A DNA stretch of 9,937 nucleotides from assembly GCA_024645155.1 (NCBI GenBank), contig JAHEGF010000113.1, positions 1-9,937 on the forward strand, read 5' to 3'. The notes below the pieces were generated by a model. That model saw only the letters and a program-made list of their open reading frames with translations, was not told where the DNA came from and did no database searches. Origin of the DNA: Phyllobacteriaceae bacterium. GTDB taxonomy: Bacteria; Pseudomonadota; Alphaproteobacteria; Rhizobiales; Rhizobiaceae. Positions 1 to 5,796 of this stretch are shown here, piece after piece; position 1 is the first letter of the stretch, and every line of letters starts with the position of its first letter. The translations under genes and the position numbers were made by a program.

Positions 1-1
1 C

Positions 2-298
2 CGCGTTTTCCGCCTTCTCGTTGGCGCCGGGCCGGAAGGAATGCTTTCTGGTGAAATCAGCAACGCGCTTGGTGTTCGCACCAACACCACGTCCACAAAC
101 CTCGCCGTTCTCCTTAATTGCGGTCTGGTGCACAACGAGCGTCAGGGTCGGACTGTCCGCTATTTTGCCGACCTGGAAACGATGCGCGGCCTGCTTGGTT
201 TCCTTATGGAAGATTGCTGCGGCGGCCGCCCGGAAATCTGCCAGCCGGTGATCGACAAAATTGTCTGTGAAATGCCAACCGCTAGGGTCCCGTCATGA
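2..298 (+). CDS. arsR: ArsR/SmtB-family arsenic-responsive repressor, 5' end cut by the window
   Basis: This is a winged-helix repressor that should release the ars promoter when arsenite binds. The frame is open from base 2 (RVFRLLVGAGPEG...), so the true start lies left of the window; the ATG at 41 is internal. What remains holds the recognition helix region (GEISNALGVRTNTTSTNLAVL), here split as GEISNALGV then TNTTSTNLAVL, and the wing (NERQGRTVRYFAD). Near the C-terminus is DCCGGRPEIC, two adjacent cysteines plus a third six residues later. This resembles the C-terminal cysteine triad that binds As(III) in some ArsR proteins, as in Acidithiobacillus ferrooxidans, rather than the classic N-terminal ELCVC site, which is not visible. 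The stop codon overlaps the arsC start (ATGA), which implies translational coupling. The family call is firm; arsenic specificity is inferred from the cysteines and neighbours. Confidence 0.88.
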   Translation, partial: RVFRLLVGAGPEGMLSGEISNALGVRTNTTSTNLAVLLNCGLVHNERQGRTVRYFADLETMRGLLGFLMEDCCGGRPEICQPVIDKIVCEMPTARVPS

Positions 299-792
299 AG
301 CAAAAACCCTTCCACATTCTGTTCTTGTGTACCGGCAATTCCGCGCGGTCGATTTTGGCCGAGGCAATTTTGAACCAGGCCGGACAGGGCCGGTTCATGG
401 CCTTTTCGGCGGGCTCGCAGCCGAAAGGTGAAGTCCACCCGCTGGCCGTCAAGCTGTTGAAACGCCTTGGTCATGATACGTCATTTGCCCGTTCCAAGAG
501 CTGGGACGAGTTTGCCAAGCCTGGAGCGCCGCAGATAGATATTGTGATAACAGTGTGCGACAATGCGGCCTCCGAAACCTGTCCGGTGTGGCCCGGCGGA
601 CCGGTCGTTGCGCATTGGGGCATTCCCGATCCGGCTGCCGCCAAAGGCACCGAAGTACAGCAAACGAGGGCGTTCAAAGATGCCTACCAGCGGCTGACCG
701 ATCGCATCGGTGCTTTTGTGGCGCTGCCGTTGGCGGATATTGACAGGACAGAGCTTAAGAAAAAGCTCGATGCGATCGGAGCGGCCGGATGA
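295..792 (+). CDS. arsC: Arsenate reductase, low-molecular-weight phosphatase (thioredoxin-coupled) type
   Basis: The 165-residue protein should reduce arsenate to arsenite in the cytoplasm. It has the phosphatase-like P-loop CTGNSAR (Cys12 to Arg18) right after the first beta strand (HILFLC). Two further cysteines, Cys88 in TVCDNAA and Cys96 in TCPVWPG, fit the three-cysteine relay of the pI258 ArsC class, in which the final disulfide is reduced by thioredoxin. Asp112 in the WGIPDPA motif fits the general acid. It is not the glutaredoxin-coupled E. coli type. It overlaps arsR by 4 nt upstream and aqpS by 4 nt downstream (ATGA at 789). A thioredoxin reductase gene lies about 2.7 kb away, which is suggestive but not evidence of a direct link. 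The motifs make this call strong. Confidence 0.93.
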   Translation: MKQKPFHILFLCTGNSARSILAEAILNQAGQGRFMAFSAGSQPKGEVHPLAVKLLKRLGHDTSFARSKSWDEFAKPGAPQIDIVITVCDNAASETCPVWPGGPVVAHWGIPDPAAAKGTEVQQTRAFKDAYQRLTDRIGAFVALPLADIDRTELKKKLDAIGAAG

Positions 793-1463
793 ACTCCTAT
801 TCGCGTTCACAGCGCCTGGCAGCGGAGTTTGCCGGCACCGCGTTTCTCCTGGCTACGGTCGTCGGTTCCGGCATTATGGCCGAGCGGCTGGCGGGCGGTA
901 ATGTCGCCATAGCCCTCCTTGGCAACACCATTCCAACCGGCGCCATTCTTGTGGTACTGATCACCATGCTTGGGCCGATATCGGGTGCCCATTTCAATCC
1001 CGCGGTAACACTCGCCTTCACCTTGCGCCGTGAAATCGATCCTTTCGAAGCCACTGTCTACGTGCCGGTCCAAATCGCCGGCGGGCTGATCGGCGTTTGG
1101 GCCGCACATCTGATGTTTGGCGAAACGGTGTTGCAGTTTTCGACCACGATGCGCACCGGCGGTTCGCAATGGTTTGCCGAATGTGTCGCGACCTTTGGCC
1201 TGGTATTCACCATTCTGGCGACGTTAAGGGCAAGACCCGATGCGGTGGCGATGGCAGTTGGCCTCTACATCACGGCAGCCTACTGGTTCACTGCCTCGAC
1301 GTCCTTTGCCAATCCGGCGGTGACCATCGCGCGCGGCTTTTCCGACACGTTTTCCGGCATCAGGCCGCATGATGTCATCCCGTTCGTCGCAGCCCAGCTC
1401 GTCGGAGCAGTTATAGCCTGGTTCTTCGCCAACTGGCAGTTAAGGTCCGGCAAGGACGCTTGA
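789..1463 (+). CDS. aqpS: AqpS-type aquaglyceroporin, probable arsenite efflux channel
   Basis: This 224-residue member of the major intrinsic protein family has both pore signatures: HFNPAVT (Asn70-Pro-Ala) and FANPAVT (Asn175-Pro-Ala), with hydrophobic segments around residues 10-30, 40-63, 88-110, 130-148, 155-172 and 197-215. The residue after the second NPA, normally the selectivity-filter arginine (NPAR), is Val178. From memory, the S. meliloti AqpS also has valine there, which widens the pore for uncharged As(OH)3. Placement after arsC fits a two-step route: ArsC makes arsenite, which then leaves through the channel down its gradient. No ArsB, Acr3 or ArsH gene follows; the next gene is an unrelated peptidase. 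Start chosen at the ATG in the ATGA overlap with arsC. Glycerol or water transport is the alternative role. Confidence 0.88.
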   Translation: MNSYSRSQRLAAEFAGTAFLLATVVGSGIMAERLAGGNVAIALLGNTIPTGAILVVLITMLGPISGAHFNPAVTLAFTLRREIDPFEATVYVPVQIAGGLIGVWAAHLMFGETVLQFSTTMRTGGSQWFAECVATFGLVFTILATLRARPDAVAMAVGLYITAAYWFTASTSFANPAVTIARGFSDTFSGIRPHDVIPFVAAQLVGAVIAWFFANWQLRSGKDA

Positions 1464-1521
1464 ATGCGGACGAATTTTCGGCAGGTTTGATGCCATTTCC
1501 GGGCGGCCGCGCGGCTTTGTG

Positions 1522-1550
1522 TTGAACCCGCCACATTTAACGCCTAAATC
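1522..1550 (+). promoter_or_regulatory. Candidate housekeeping promoter for the ypfJ-type peptidase gene
   Basis: TTGAAC at 1522-1527 and TAAATC at 1545-1550 (CTAAAT if shifted one base left) are separated by 17 nt, close to the alphaproteobacterial RpoD pattern. Transcription would start near 1557, giving a short leader before the GGGAGGA ribosome binding site at 1568-1574. It sits in the 117-nt gap after aqpS, so the peptidase need not depend on the ars promoter. Visual match only. Confidence 0.42.
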
Positions 1551-1580
1551 GGAACGGGACGCCTATCGGGAGGAATACGT

Positions 1581-2504
1581 ATGCGCTGGAAAGGCAGACG
1601 GCAGTCGAGCAATGTTGAGGATCGCCGCGGTCAAACGGGCGGCGGACCGGGTATTGGTCGCGGCGGCGGCCGGATACGTATCCCCATGGGACGTCAGTTG
1701 GGCACACGGCGCGGCGGCGGCATATCCGGCATTGTCATGCTCGTGATCCTGTTTTTTGTCCTCAAGGCCTGCGGTATCGATCCGCTGCAGATCCTTGCAG
1801 GCGGCGGCAACGCACCACGCGTCGATGCACCCCGCCAAACCGCCCCGCAGACTACCACACGCAGCGATGACCAGATGAAACAGTTTGTCTCGGTGGTGCT
1901 TGCCGAAACCGAAGACGTCTGGAACGGTATCTTCAAGGCCGAAGGTTTCAACTACCGCGAACCGGCACTGGTGCTGTTTTCCGCCCAGGTACAGTCCGCA
2001 TGCGGTTATGCATCTGCCGCTTCCGGGCCTTTTTATTGCCCGGGCGATCAGAAGGTCTATATCGACCTGTCCTTTTATGACCAGCTATCGCGGCAGTTTG
2101 GTGCAAGCGGCGACTTCGCACAGGCCTATGTCCTTGCCCACGAAGTCGGTCATCATGCCCAGAACCTCATTGGCGTCCTGCCGGAATTCAACCGCATGCG
2201 CCAGTCCATGAGTAAAACCGAAGCCAACCAGATGTCGATCCGTGTCGAACTGCAGGCCGACTGCTTTGCCGGCATCTGGGCGCATTATACCGCGCAGAAG
2301 GGCCTGCTGGAAAAGGGTGATCTTGAAGAAGCGTTGAACGCAGCCCACCAGATCGGTGACGACACACTGCAGCGCCGGACCCAGGGCTTCGTTGTGCCGG
2401 ACAGTTTCAACCATGGCACATCGAAACAACGCGCGACCTGGTTCAGACACGGTCTGGAGAGTGGCAAGCTTACGGCCTGTGATACATTCAACAATCCGGT
2501 CTAG
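1581..2504 (+). CDS. ypfJ: YpfJ-family neutral zinc metallopeptidase, membrane-anchored
   Basis: This 307-residue protein belongs to the YpfJ/putative neutral zinc metallopeptidase family (Pfam Zn_peptidase). Order of parts: a basic, Gly/Arg-rich N-terminus (residues 1-48), one transmembrane segment (about 49-64, GIVMLVILFFVL), a short linker rich in Pro, Gln and Thr, then the catalytic domain from about 97. The zinc motif HEVGH is at 187-191, and ELQADCFAGIW at 223-233 is the second family signature, probably holding the third zinc ligand. Family members usually start with a very similar MRW(K/R)GRRxSxNVEDRR sequence, as here. The GGGAGGA site 6 nt before the ATG supports the start. The substrate of the family is not well defined. 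The positive-inside rule predicts the catalytic domain in the periplasm. Convergent with lsrB; I infer no link to the arsenic genes. Confidence 0.9.
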   Translation: MRWKGRRQSSNVEDRRGQTGGGPGIGRGGGRIRIPMGRQLGTRRGGGISGIVMLVILFFVLKACGIDPLQILAGGGNAPRVDAPRQTAPQTTTRSDDQMKQFVSVVLAETEDVWNGIFKAEGFNYREPALVLFSAQVQSACGYASAASGPFYCPGDQKVYIDLSFYDQLSRQFGASGDFAQAYVLAHEVGHHAQNLIGVLPEFNRMRQSMSKTEANQMSIRVELQADCFAGIWAHYTAQKGLLEKGDLEEALNAAHQIGDDTLQRRTQGFVVPDSFNHGTSKQRATWFRHGLESGKLTACDTFNNPV

Positions 2505-2521
2505 GCATCGGACAGAATGGC

Positions 2522-2595
2522 GGCGCGCGGAGGCTAAAATGACCAGCTGCGCGCCTTCGCGATCAGGAAATCCCTGAAAACATTCATTTTAGCCT
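2522..2595. repeat. Overlapping inverted repeats at the ypfJ / lsrB convergent junction
   Basis: AGGCTAAAATG at 2531-2541 is the exact reverse complement of CATTTTAGCCT at 2585-2595 (11 bp, 43-nt spacer) and spans the lsrB stop codon. GGCGCGC at 2522-2528 pairs with GCGCGCC at 2549-2555, crossing the first pair, and TCAGG/CCTGA (2563-2567/2573-2577) lies inside it. Two of these could form alternative structures in transcripts from either side. There is no T-run, so a standard rho-independent terminator is not supported. The function is unknown. Confidence 0.5.
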
Positions 2596-3430
2596 GATTG
2601 CGCATGGCTTCCGGATAGCAGAAATATGTATCGAAAGACGGAACCTCGGTTTCGGGCAGAAGTTGCACCAACCCTGCATCCGGTCCGACAGTGTAGTCCG
2701 GCAGCACTGCGATGCCTGCGCCGCGCTGAACCGCCCGCTTGATCGAAAGGATGTCGTTTATCTGCAGTGCCGGTATTCGCGGTGTCCCGTCTGAACGTCC
2801 CGCTGTCAATAGCCAGTTGACGTCAGCCAGATGGGTTGGCGCCGTCCCGCCGAATGTCACCAGCCGGTGGTTGTCCAATTCTTCTACGGAACCTGGTTTA
2901 CCGTACTGGTTGAGATAGGACGGAGCCGCAAACACGTGGAAATGCACGATAAACAGCCGCCGCTGGATCAGGTCTGGTTGCTGTGGCTGGCGAAGCCGGA
3001 TCGCGCAATCGGCCTCGCGCATGATGAGGTCGAGTTCCTCGTTGGTGAAAATAAGCTCCAGTTTGATGTCCGGATAAAGGCCCATGAATTCGTTGATGCG
3101 GTCGGTCAGCCAGCCCGATCCCAGCCCCACCGTCGTCGTGATCCTGAGCAAGCCGGACGGCAGTTCCTTTGCCTCCGTCAGCCGCGTTTTCACGTTCTCC
3201 AGCTTCATGAAAACTTCATGCGCGGTGCGGTAGAGCAGTTCGCCCTGTTCGGTCAGGACCAGACCACGCGCATGCCGGTTGAACAACGCAACGCCAATAT
3301 CCTGTTCAAGACTCGATACCTGGCGTGAAATCGCCGATTGCGACAGGTGCAGCTTGTCGCCGGCATGGGTGAACGAACCCGCCTCGGCCGCCGCAAGGAA
3401 AACCCGAAGCTTGTCCCAGTCAAATGCCAT
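2534..3430 (-). CDS. lsrB: LysR-family transcriptional regulator, LsrB-like
   Basis: This 298-residue LysR-type regulator has its helix-turn-helix at about residues 18-60 (AAEAGSFTHAGDKLHLSQSA then ISRQVSSLEQ) and an effector domain from about 93. The start MAFDWDKLRVF, the NEELD..MREADCAIRLRQPQQ stretch and the ending FDTYFCYPEAM...AKARSWSF closely match my memory of LsrB from S. meliloti and Agrobacterium. LsrB senses oxidative state through cysteines and acts on LPS and thiol-redox genes. Only two cysteines are present, Cys142 and Cys271. The stretch usually reading RAC..G.GIAC in LsrB reads RAV..GAGIAV here (Val234, Val242). The ATG has AGGAGAGGGG just upstream. The gene follows trxB by 30 nt on the same strand, so the two are probably co-transcribed. 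The LysR call is certain; LsrB orthology also rests on gene order. Confidence 0.88.
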   Translation of the reverse strand: MAFDWDKLRVFLAAAEAGSFTHAGDKLHLSQSAISRQVSSLEQDIGVALFNRHARGLVLTEQGELLYRTAHEVFMKLENVKTRLTEAKELPSGLLRITTTVGLGSGWLTDRINEFMGLYPDIKLELIFTNEELDLIMREADCAIRLRQPQQPDLIQRRLFIVHFHVFAAPSYLNQYGKPGSVEELDNHRLVTFGGTAPTHLADVNWLLTAGRSDGTPRIPALQINDILSIKRAVQRGAGIAVLPDYTVGPDAGLVQLLPETEVPSFDTYFCYPEAMRNQAKMNVFRDFLIAKARSWSF

Positions 3431-3460
3431 CGCCGCCCCTCTCCTGCATGACGCAATAGG

Positions 3461-4435
3461 TCATTCGGCGGCTTCGCGCTGTGCTACGTGCTCTGCGATA
3501 TACTTTTCTGCTTCCAGTGCCGCCATGCACCCCAGCCCTGCCGCTGTTACCGCCTGACGGTAAATGTCATCCGCAACGTCGCCAGCGGCAAAAACGCCCG
3601 GTACATCTGTACGTGTCGTTCCCGGCTCCGTCCACAGATACCCGTTTGACTTCTGCTTCAACTTGTCCGCGAACAGGGAAACGGCTGGTGCGTGGCCGAT
3701 TGCAATGAAAACTCCATCGATGGGCATCTCGCTAATCTTGCCGGTGTGAACATTTTTCAGCCGCGCACCGGTCACCGATGCCATTGCCGGCGGATTGGCT
3801 GGAATACCGGTTATTTCTTCGAGCACGGTATCCCACATGATCGTGACGTTTTCCCTCTTGAACAGTCGCTCCTGGAGGATCTTTTCCGAACGCAACTCAT
3901 CACGCCTGTGAACCAGTGTTACCGACTTTGCGAGGTTGGACAGGTAAAGCGCTTCCTCGACTGCCGTGTTTCCACCGCCAATGACGACGACATCCTTGCC
4001 GCGATAAAAAAATCCGTCGCAGGTCGCACAGGCCGAAACCCCGTATCCCATGAATTCCTGTTCACTCGGAATGCCAAGCCACTTTGCCTGGGCGCCGGTT
4101 GCAACGACAATAGCGTCAGCACTGAACTCCTTGCCGCTGTCGCAGGTCAACCGGTAGGGCTGCTGATCGAAATCGACCGACGTTACTAGGTCATTGACGA
4201 CAGTCGCACCGACATTTTCTGCCTGCTGGAGCATTTGCTCCATCAGCCAAGGTCCCTGTATCGGCTCGGCAAATCCCGGGTAATTCTCGACATCGGTAGT
4301 AATCATCAATTGCCCGCCCTGCTCCATTCCTGCAATCAGAACCGGGTTTAGCATTGCGCGGGCCGCATAGATGGCAGCGGTATATCCGGCCGGGCCGGAG
4401 CCGATAATGATAACGGGTGCGTGTTGAACGGTCAT
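3461..4435 (-). CDS. trxB: Thioredoxin-disulfide reductase (FAD- and NADPH-dependent)
   Basis: The 324-residue flavoenzyme passes electrons from NADPH to thioredoxin in the cytoplasm. Visible parts: FAD-binding GSGPAG at 12-17, the redox pair Cys136-Ala-Thr-Cys139 followed by Asp140, the NADPH-binding GGGNTAVEEA at 153-162 with HRRDELR at 176-182 (arginines for the NADP phosphate), and the C-terminal FAD motif FAAGDVADDIYRQ. The length is normal for bacterial TrxB. I chose the ATG at 4435 (MTVQHAPVII), 7 nt after AGG. The ATG two codons earlier (4441) is possible, but the longer open frame up to 4540 runs through the divergent promoter region and has no homology. Reduced thioredoxin would also serve the arsenate reductase nearby and PAPS reductase. 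It is likely followed by lsrB in one transcript. Confidence 0.96.
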   Translation of the reverse strand: MTVQHAPVIIIGSGPAGYTAAIYAARAMLNPVLIAGMEQGGQLMITTDVENYPGFAEPIQGPWLMEQMLQQAENVGATVVNDLVTSVDFDQQPYRLTCDSGKEFSADAIVVATGAQAKWLGIPSEQEFMGYGVSACATCDGFFYRGKDVVVIGGGNTAVEEALYLSNLAKSVTLVHRRDELRSEKILQERLFKRENVTIMWDTVLEEITGIPANPPAMASVTGARLKNVHTGKISEMPIDGVFIAIGHAPAVSLFADKLKQKSNGYLWTEPGTTRTDVPGVFAAGDVADDIYRQAVTAAGLGCMAALEAEKYIAEHVAQREAAE

Positions 4436-4481
4436 GATCATGCCTGTTTTCGCAAATGCGGCCCGCACGTCGCCCTCATCT

Positions 4482-4523
4482 TTAGCGAAGCAGGCCGGTT
4501 GCGCTAATCTAGGGTGCGCACCC
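4482..4523. promoter_or_regulatory. Two palindromes at the trxB promoter, candidate operators
   Basis: TTAGCG at 4482-4487 and CGCTAA at 4502-4507 form a perfect inverted repeat with a 14-nt spacer. Directly next to it is GGGTGCGCACCC at 4512-4523, a perfect 12-bp palindrome. Both overlap or abut the candidate trxB -10 element in the divergent trxB/lrp gap, where LsrB-like or Lrp-like proteins would be expected to act. Which protein binds is unknown. Confidence 0.4.
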
Positions 4524-4535
4524 GCACCTGCGCAA
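4506..4535 (-). promoter_or_regulatory. Candidate trxB promoter
   Basis: Read on the minus strand, TTGCGC (4535-4530) and TAGATT (4511-4506) are 18 nt apart, giving a leader of about 65 nt before the trxB ATG. The match is modest. The support is mainly position in the divergent gap and the palindromes around the -10 element. Confidence 0.3.
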
Positions 4536-4560
4536 GGCAAACACTGCGAGTTTCACAGAC

Positions 4561-4589
4561 TTGGCACAGAAACCGCGTTGGGATACTTT
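4561..4589 (+). promoter_or_regulatory. Candidate promoter for the lrp-sulfotransferase unit
   Basis: TTGGCA at 4561-4566 (CTTGGC with the preceding base) and TACTTT at 4584-4589 are 17 nt apart. Just downstream, CGAAA (4602-4606) and TTTCG (4612-4616) form an AT-rich inverted repeat between the predicted start point and the ribosome binding site, a good position for autoregulation by the Lrp-type product. Visual match only. Confidence 0.35.
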
Positions 4590-4637
4590 ATTTCACGGAT
4601 TCGAAATTTTGTTTCGCAGTATCAGGGGAGCCCGCTC

Positions 4638-5114
4638 TTGCCGCTACATGCCGATCTCGATGCTATCGACTGGAAAATACTGCGGGAATTGCAAAGAAAC
4701 GGCCGAATGACGAATGTCGAATTGTCGCAGCGGGTCGGCATATCCGCACCACCGTGCCTCCGACGCGTAAAAAAGCTGGAAAAGTCAGGTGTCATTCTCG
4801 GATACCGCGCATTACTCAACAAGCCGATGCTGGGCATGGATGTTGTCGCTTTTTGTCTTGTTGGCCTCCACCACCAGTCTGAAACCGAATTGAAGGCGTT
4901 TTCGGACCGCACCCGCACCTGGCCGATGGTACGCCGTGCATGGATGGTTTCCGGCGAATCCGACTTCCTGCTCCACTGCGTCGCTCCGGACCTGGCTTCA
5001 TTCCAGGAATTTGTCATCGAATCGCTGACTTCGGCACCGAATGTCGATACCGTCCGCACGGCTCTGACCATACGGCAGGTCAAGGATGAGGGCCTGGTGG
5101 AAATATCGGTTTGA
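4638..5114 (+). CDS. Lrp/AsnC-family transcriptional regulator, probable TTG start
   Basis: The product should be a 158-residue feast/famine regulator: winged helix-turn-helix at about 6-55 (LDAIDWKILRELQRNGRM, then NVELSQRVGISAPPCLRRVK) and the RAM/ligand domain at about 67-150, with the usual GESDFLLH strand. I chose TTG at 4638 because AGGGGAG (4624-4630) lies 7 nt upstream and the family homology begins immediately after. The frame is open back to an ATG at 4434, but that stretch shows no family similarity and covers the promoter region. It diverges from trxB; in S. meliloti, as I recall, an Lrp gene holds this position and LsrB activates it together with the lps genes that follow. Here a sulfotransferase follows after 43 nt. 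Its effector is unknown. Confidence 0.88.
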   Translation: MPLHADLDAIDWKILRELQRNGRMTNVELSQRVGISAPPCLRRVKKLEKSGVILGYRALLNKPMLGMDVVAFCLVGLHHQSETELKAFSDRTRTWPMVRRAWMVSGESDFLLHCVAPDLASFQEFVIESLTSAPNVDTVRTALTIRQVKDEGLVEISV

Positions 5115-5157
5115 TTGCTGGTATTAGGGGGACCACGGCACCTTCGGCGGATATCAC

Positions 5158-5796
5158 ATGCTTCTCTCGTTTGAGAAAAAATTCATTTTCATCCACATTC
5201 CAAAGACCGCCGGATCGTCGGTTACCGCCTTTCTGTCCCCCTATTCGGTAAGCCCGGAGCGTTCGCAGTTTCGCCGCCTTCTGTCGCATTTGCCGATTCG
5301 CGAGGATCCACGGAAAGCCTGGTTCCGTACCCATGATCGGGCATCATGGGTGAAACGGAAACTACCAGGTGAGATTTACGGCGAATTCCACAAGTTCGCG
5401 GTCGTTCGCAATCCCTATGACTACGCAGTTTCCTATTTCCATTATCTGCGTGCCAGCAAATTCAGCAAGCGCCACCTCGACGCCCAGAAGTGGAGTTTCG
5501 CCGATTTCCTCTCCTATATGAGACGCAAAGACAGGATCAATCCGATTAACCAGTTGTCCTGGATATGTGATACCGGCGGCAGTCTCATTGTCGATGAAGT
5601 TCTGCGTTTTGAGAACCTGGAAGAAGATCTGCAAAACCTGTGCAAGCACCTCGACATTCCCATATCCGGCGAAATTCCGCATATCAATGCCAGCCAGCGC
5701 GAAGACTACCGGGATTATTACGGGGTCCGGGAGCGCGAGATCGCCGATCGGTTGTTTCAAAGGGACTTGGAGGTGCTGGGGTACAGTTTTTTTTGA
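5158..5796 (+). CDS. Sulfotransferase family protein (PAPS-dependent), possibly LPS-modifying
   Basis: This 212-residue protein has the two PAPS-binding signatures of cytosolic/Golgi-type sulfotransferases. The 5'-phosphosulfate loop FIHIPKTAGSS is at 11-21 and the 3'-phosphate site FAVVRNPYDYAVSYF is at 80-94 (Arg84, Ser92). His13 or residues around His59 could be catalytic; I cannot assign one firmly. There is no signal peptide or transmembrane segment, so it acts in the cytoplasm. GGCGG 7 nt before the ATG is a fair ribosome site. It follows the Lrp-type gene by 43 nt and faces the polysaccharide operon, so sulfation of an LPS sugar is the likeliest role, though the acceptor cannot be read from sequence. 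It ends Ser-Phe-Phe-stop inside an 8-T run (5787-5794), and its last 40 nt overlap the 3' end of the opposing FkbM gene. Confidence 0.85.
   Translation: MLLSFEKKFIFIHIPKTAGSSVTAFLSPYSVSPERSQFRRLLSHLPIREDPRKAWFRTHDRASWVKRKLPGEIYGEFHKFAVVRNPYDYAVSYFHYLRASKFSKRHLDAQKWSFADFLSYMRRKDRINPINQLSWICDTGGSLIVDEVLRFENLEEDLQNLCKHLDIPISGEIPHINASQREDYRDYYGVREREIADRLFQRDLEVLGYSFF

Noticed and set aside
1506..1515. GCCGCGCGGC palindrome followed by TTTGTGTT after aqpS, considered as a terminator
   Set aside because: The palindrome has no room for a loop without losing most pairs and the T-run is interrupted; too weak to call.
2831..3328. 165-codon plus-strand frame opposite the lsrB-like gene
   Set aside because: It is antisense to a clear LysR gene, has no recognisable domain, and fits the usual open antisense frame of GC-rich coding DNA.
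3692..4189. 165-codon plus-strand frame opposite trxB
   Set aside because: It lies wholly within trxB on the other strand, and the translation shows no domain.
4436..4540. Extending trxB to an upstream ATG at 4540 (35 more residues)
   Set aside because: The added residues have no TrxB similarity, TrxB length is already normal, and the extension covers the candidate promoter and palindromes.
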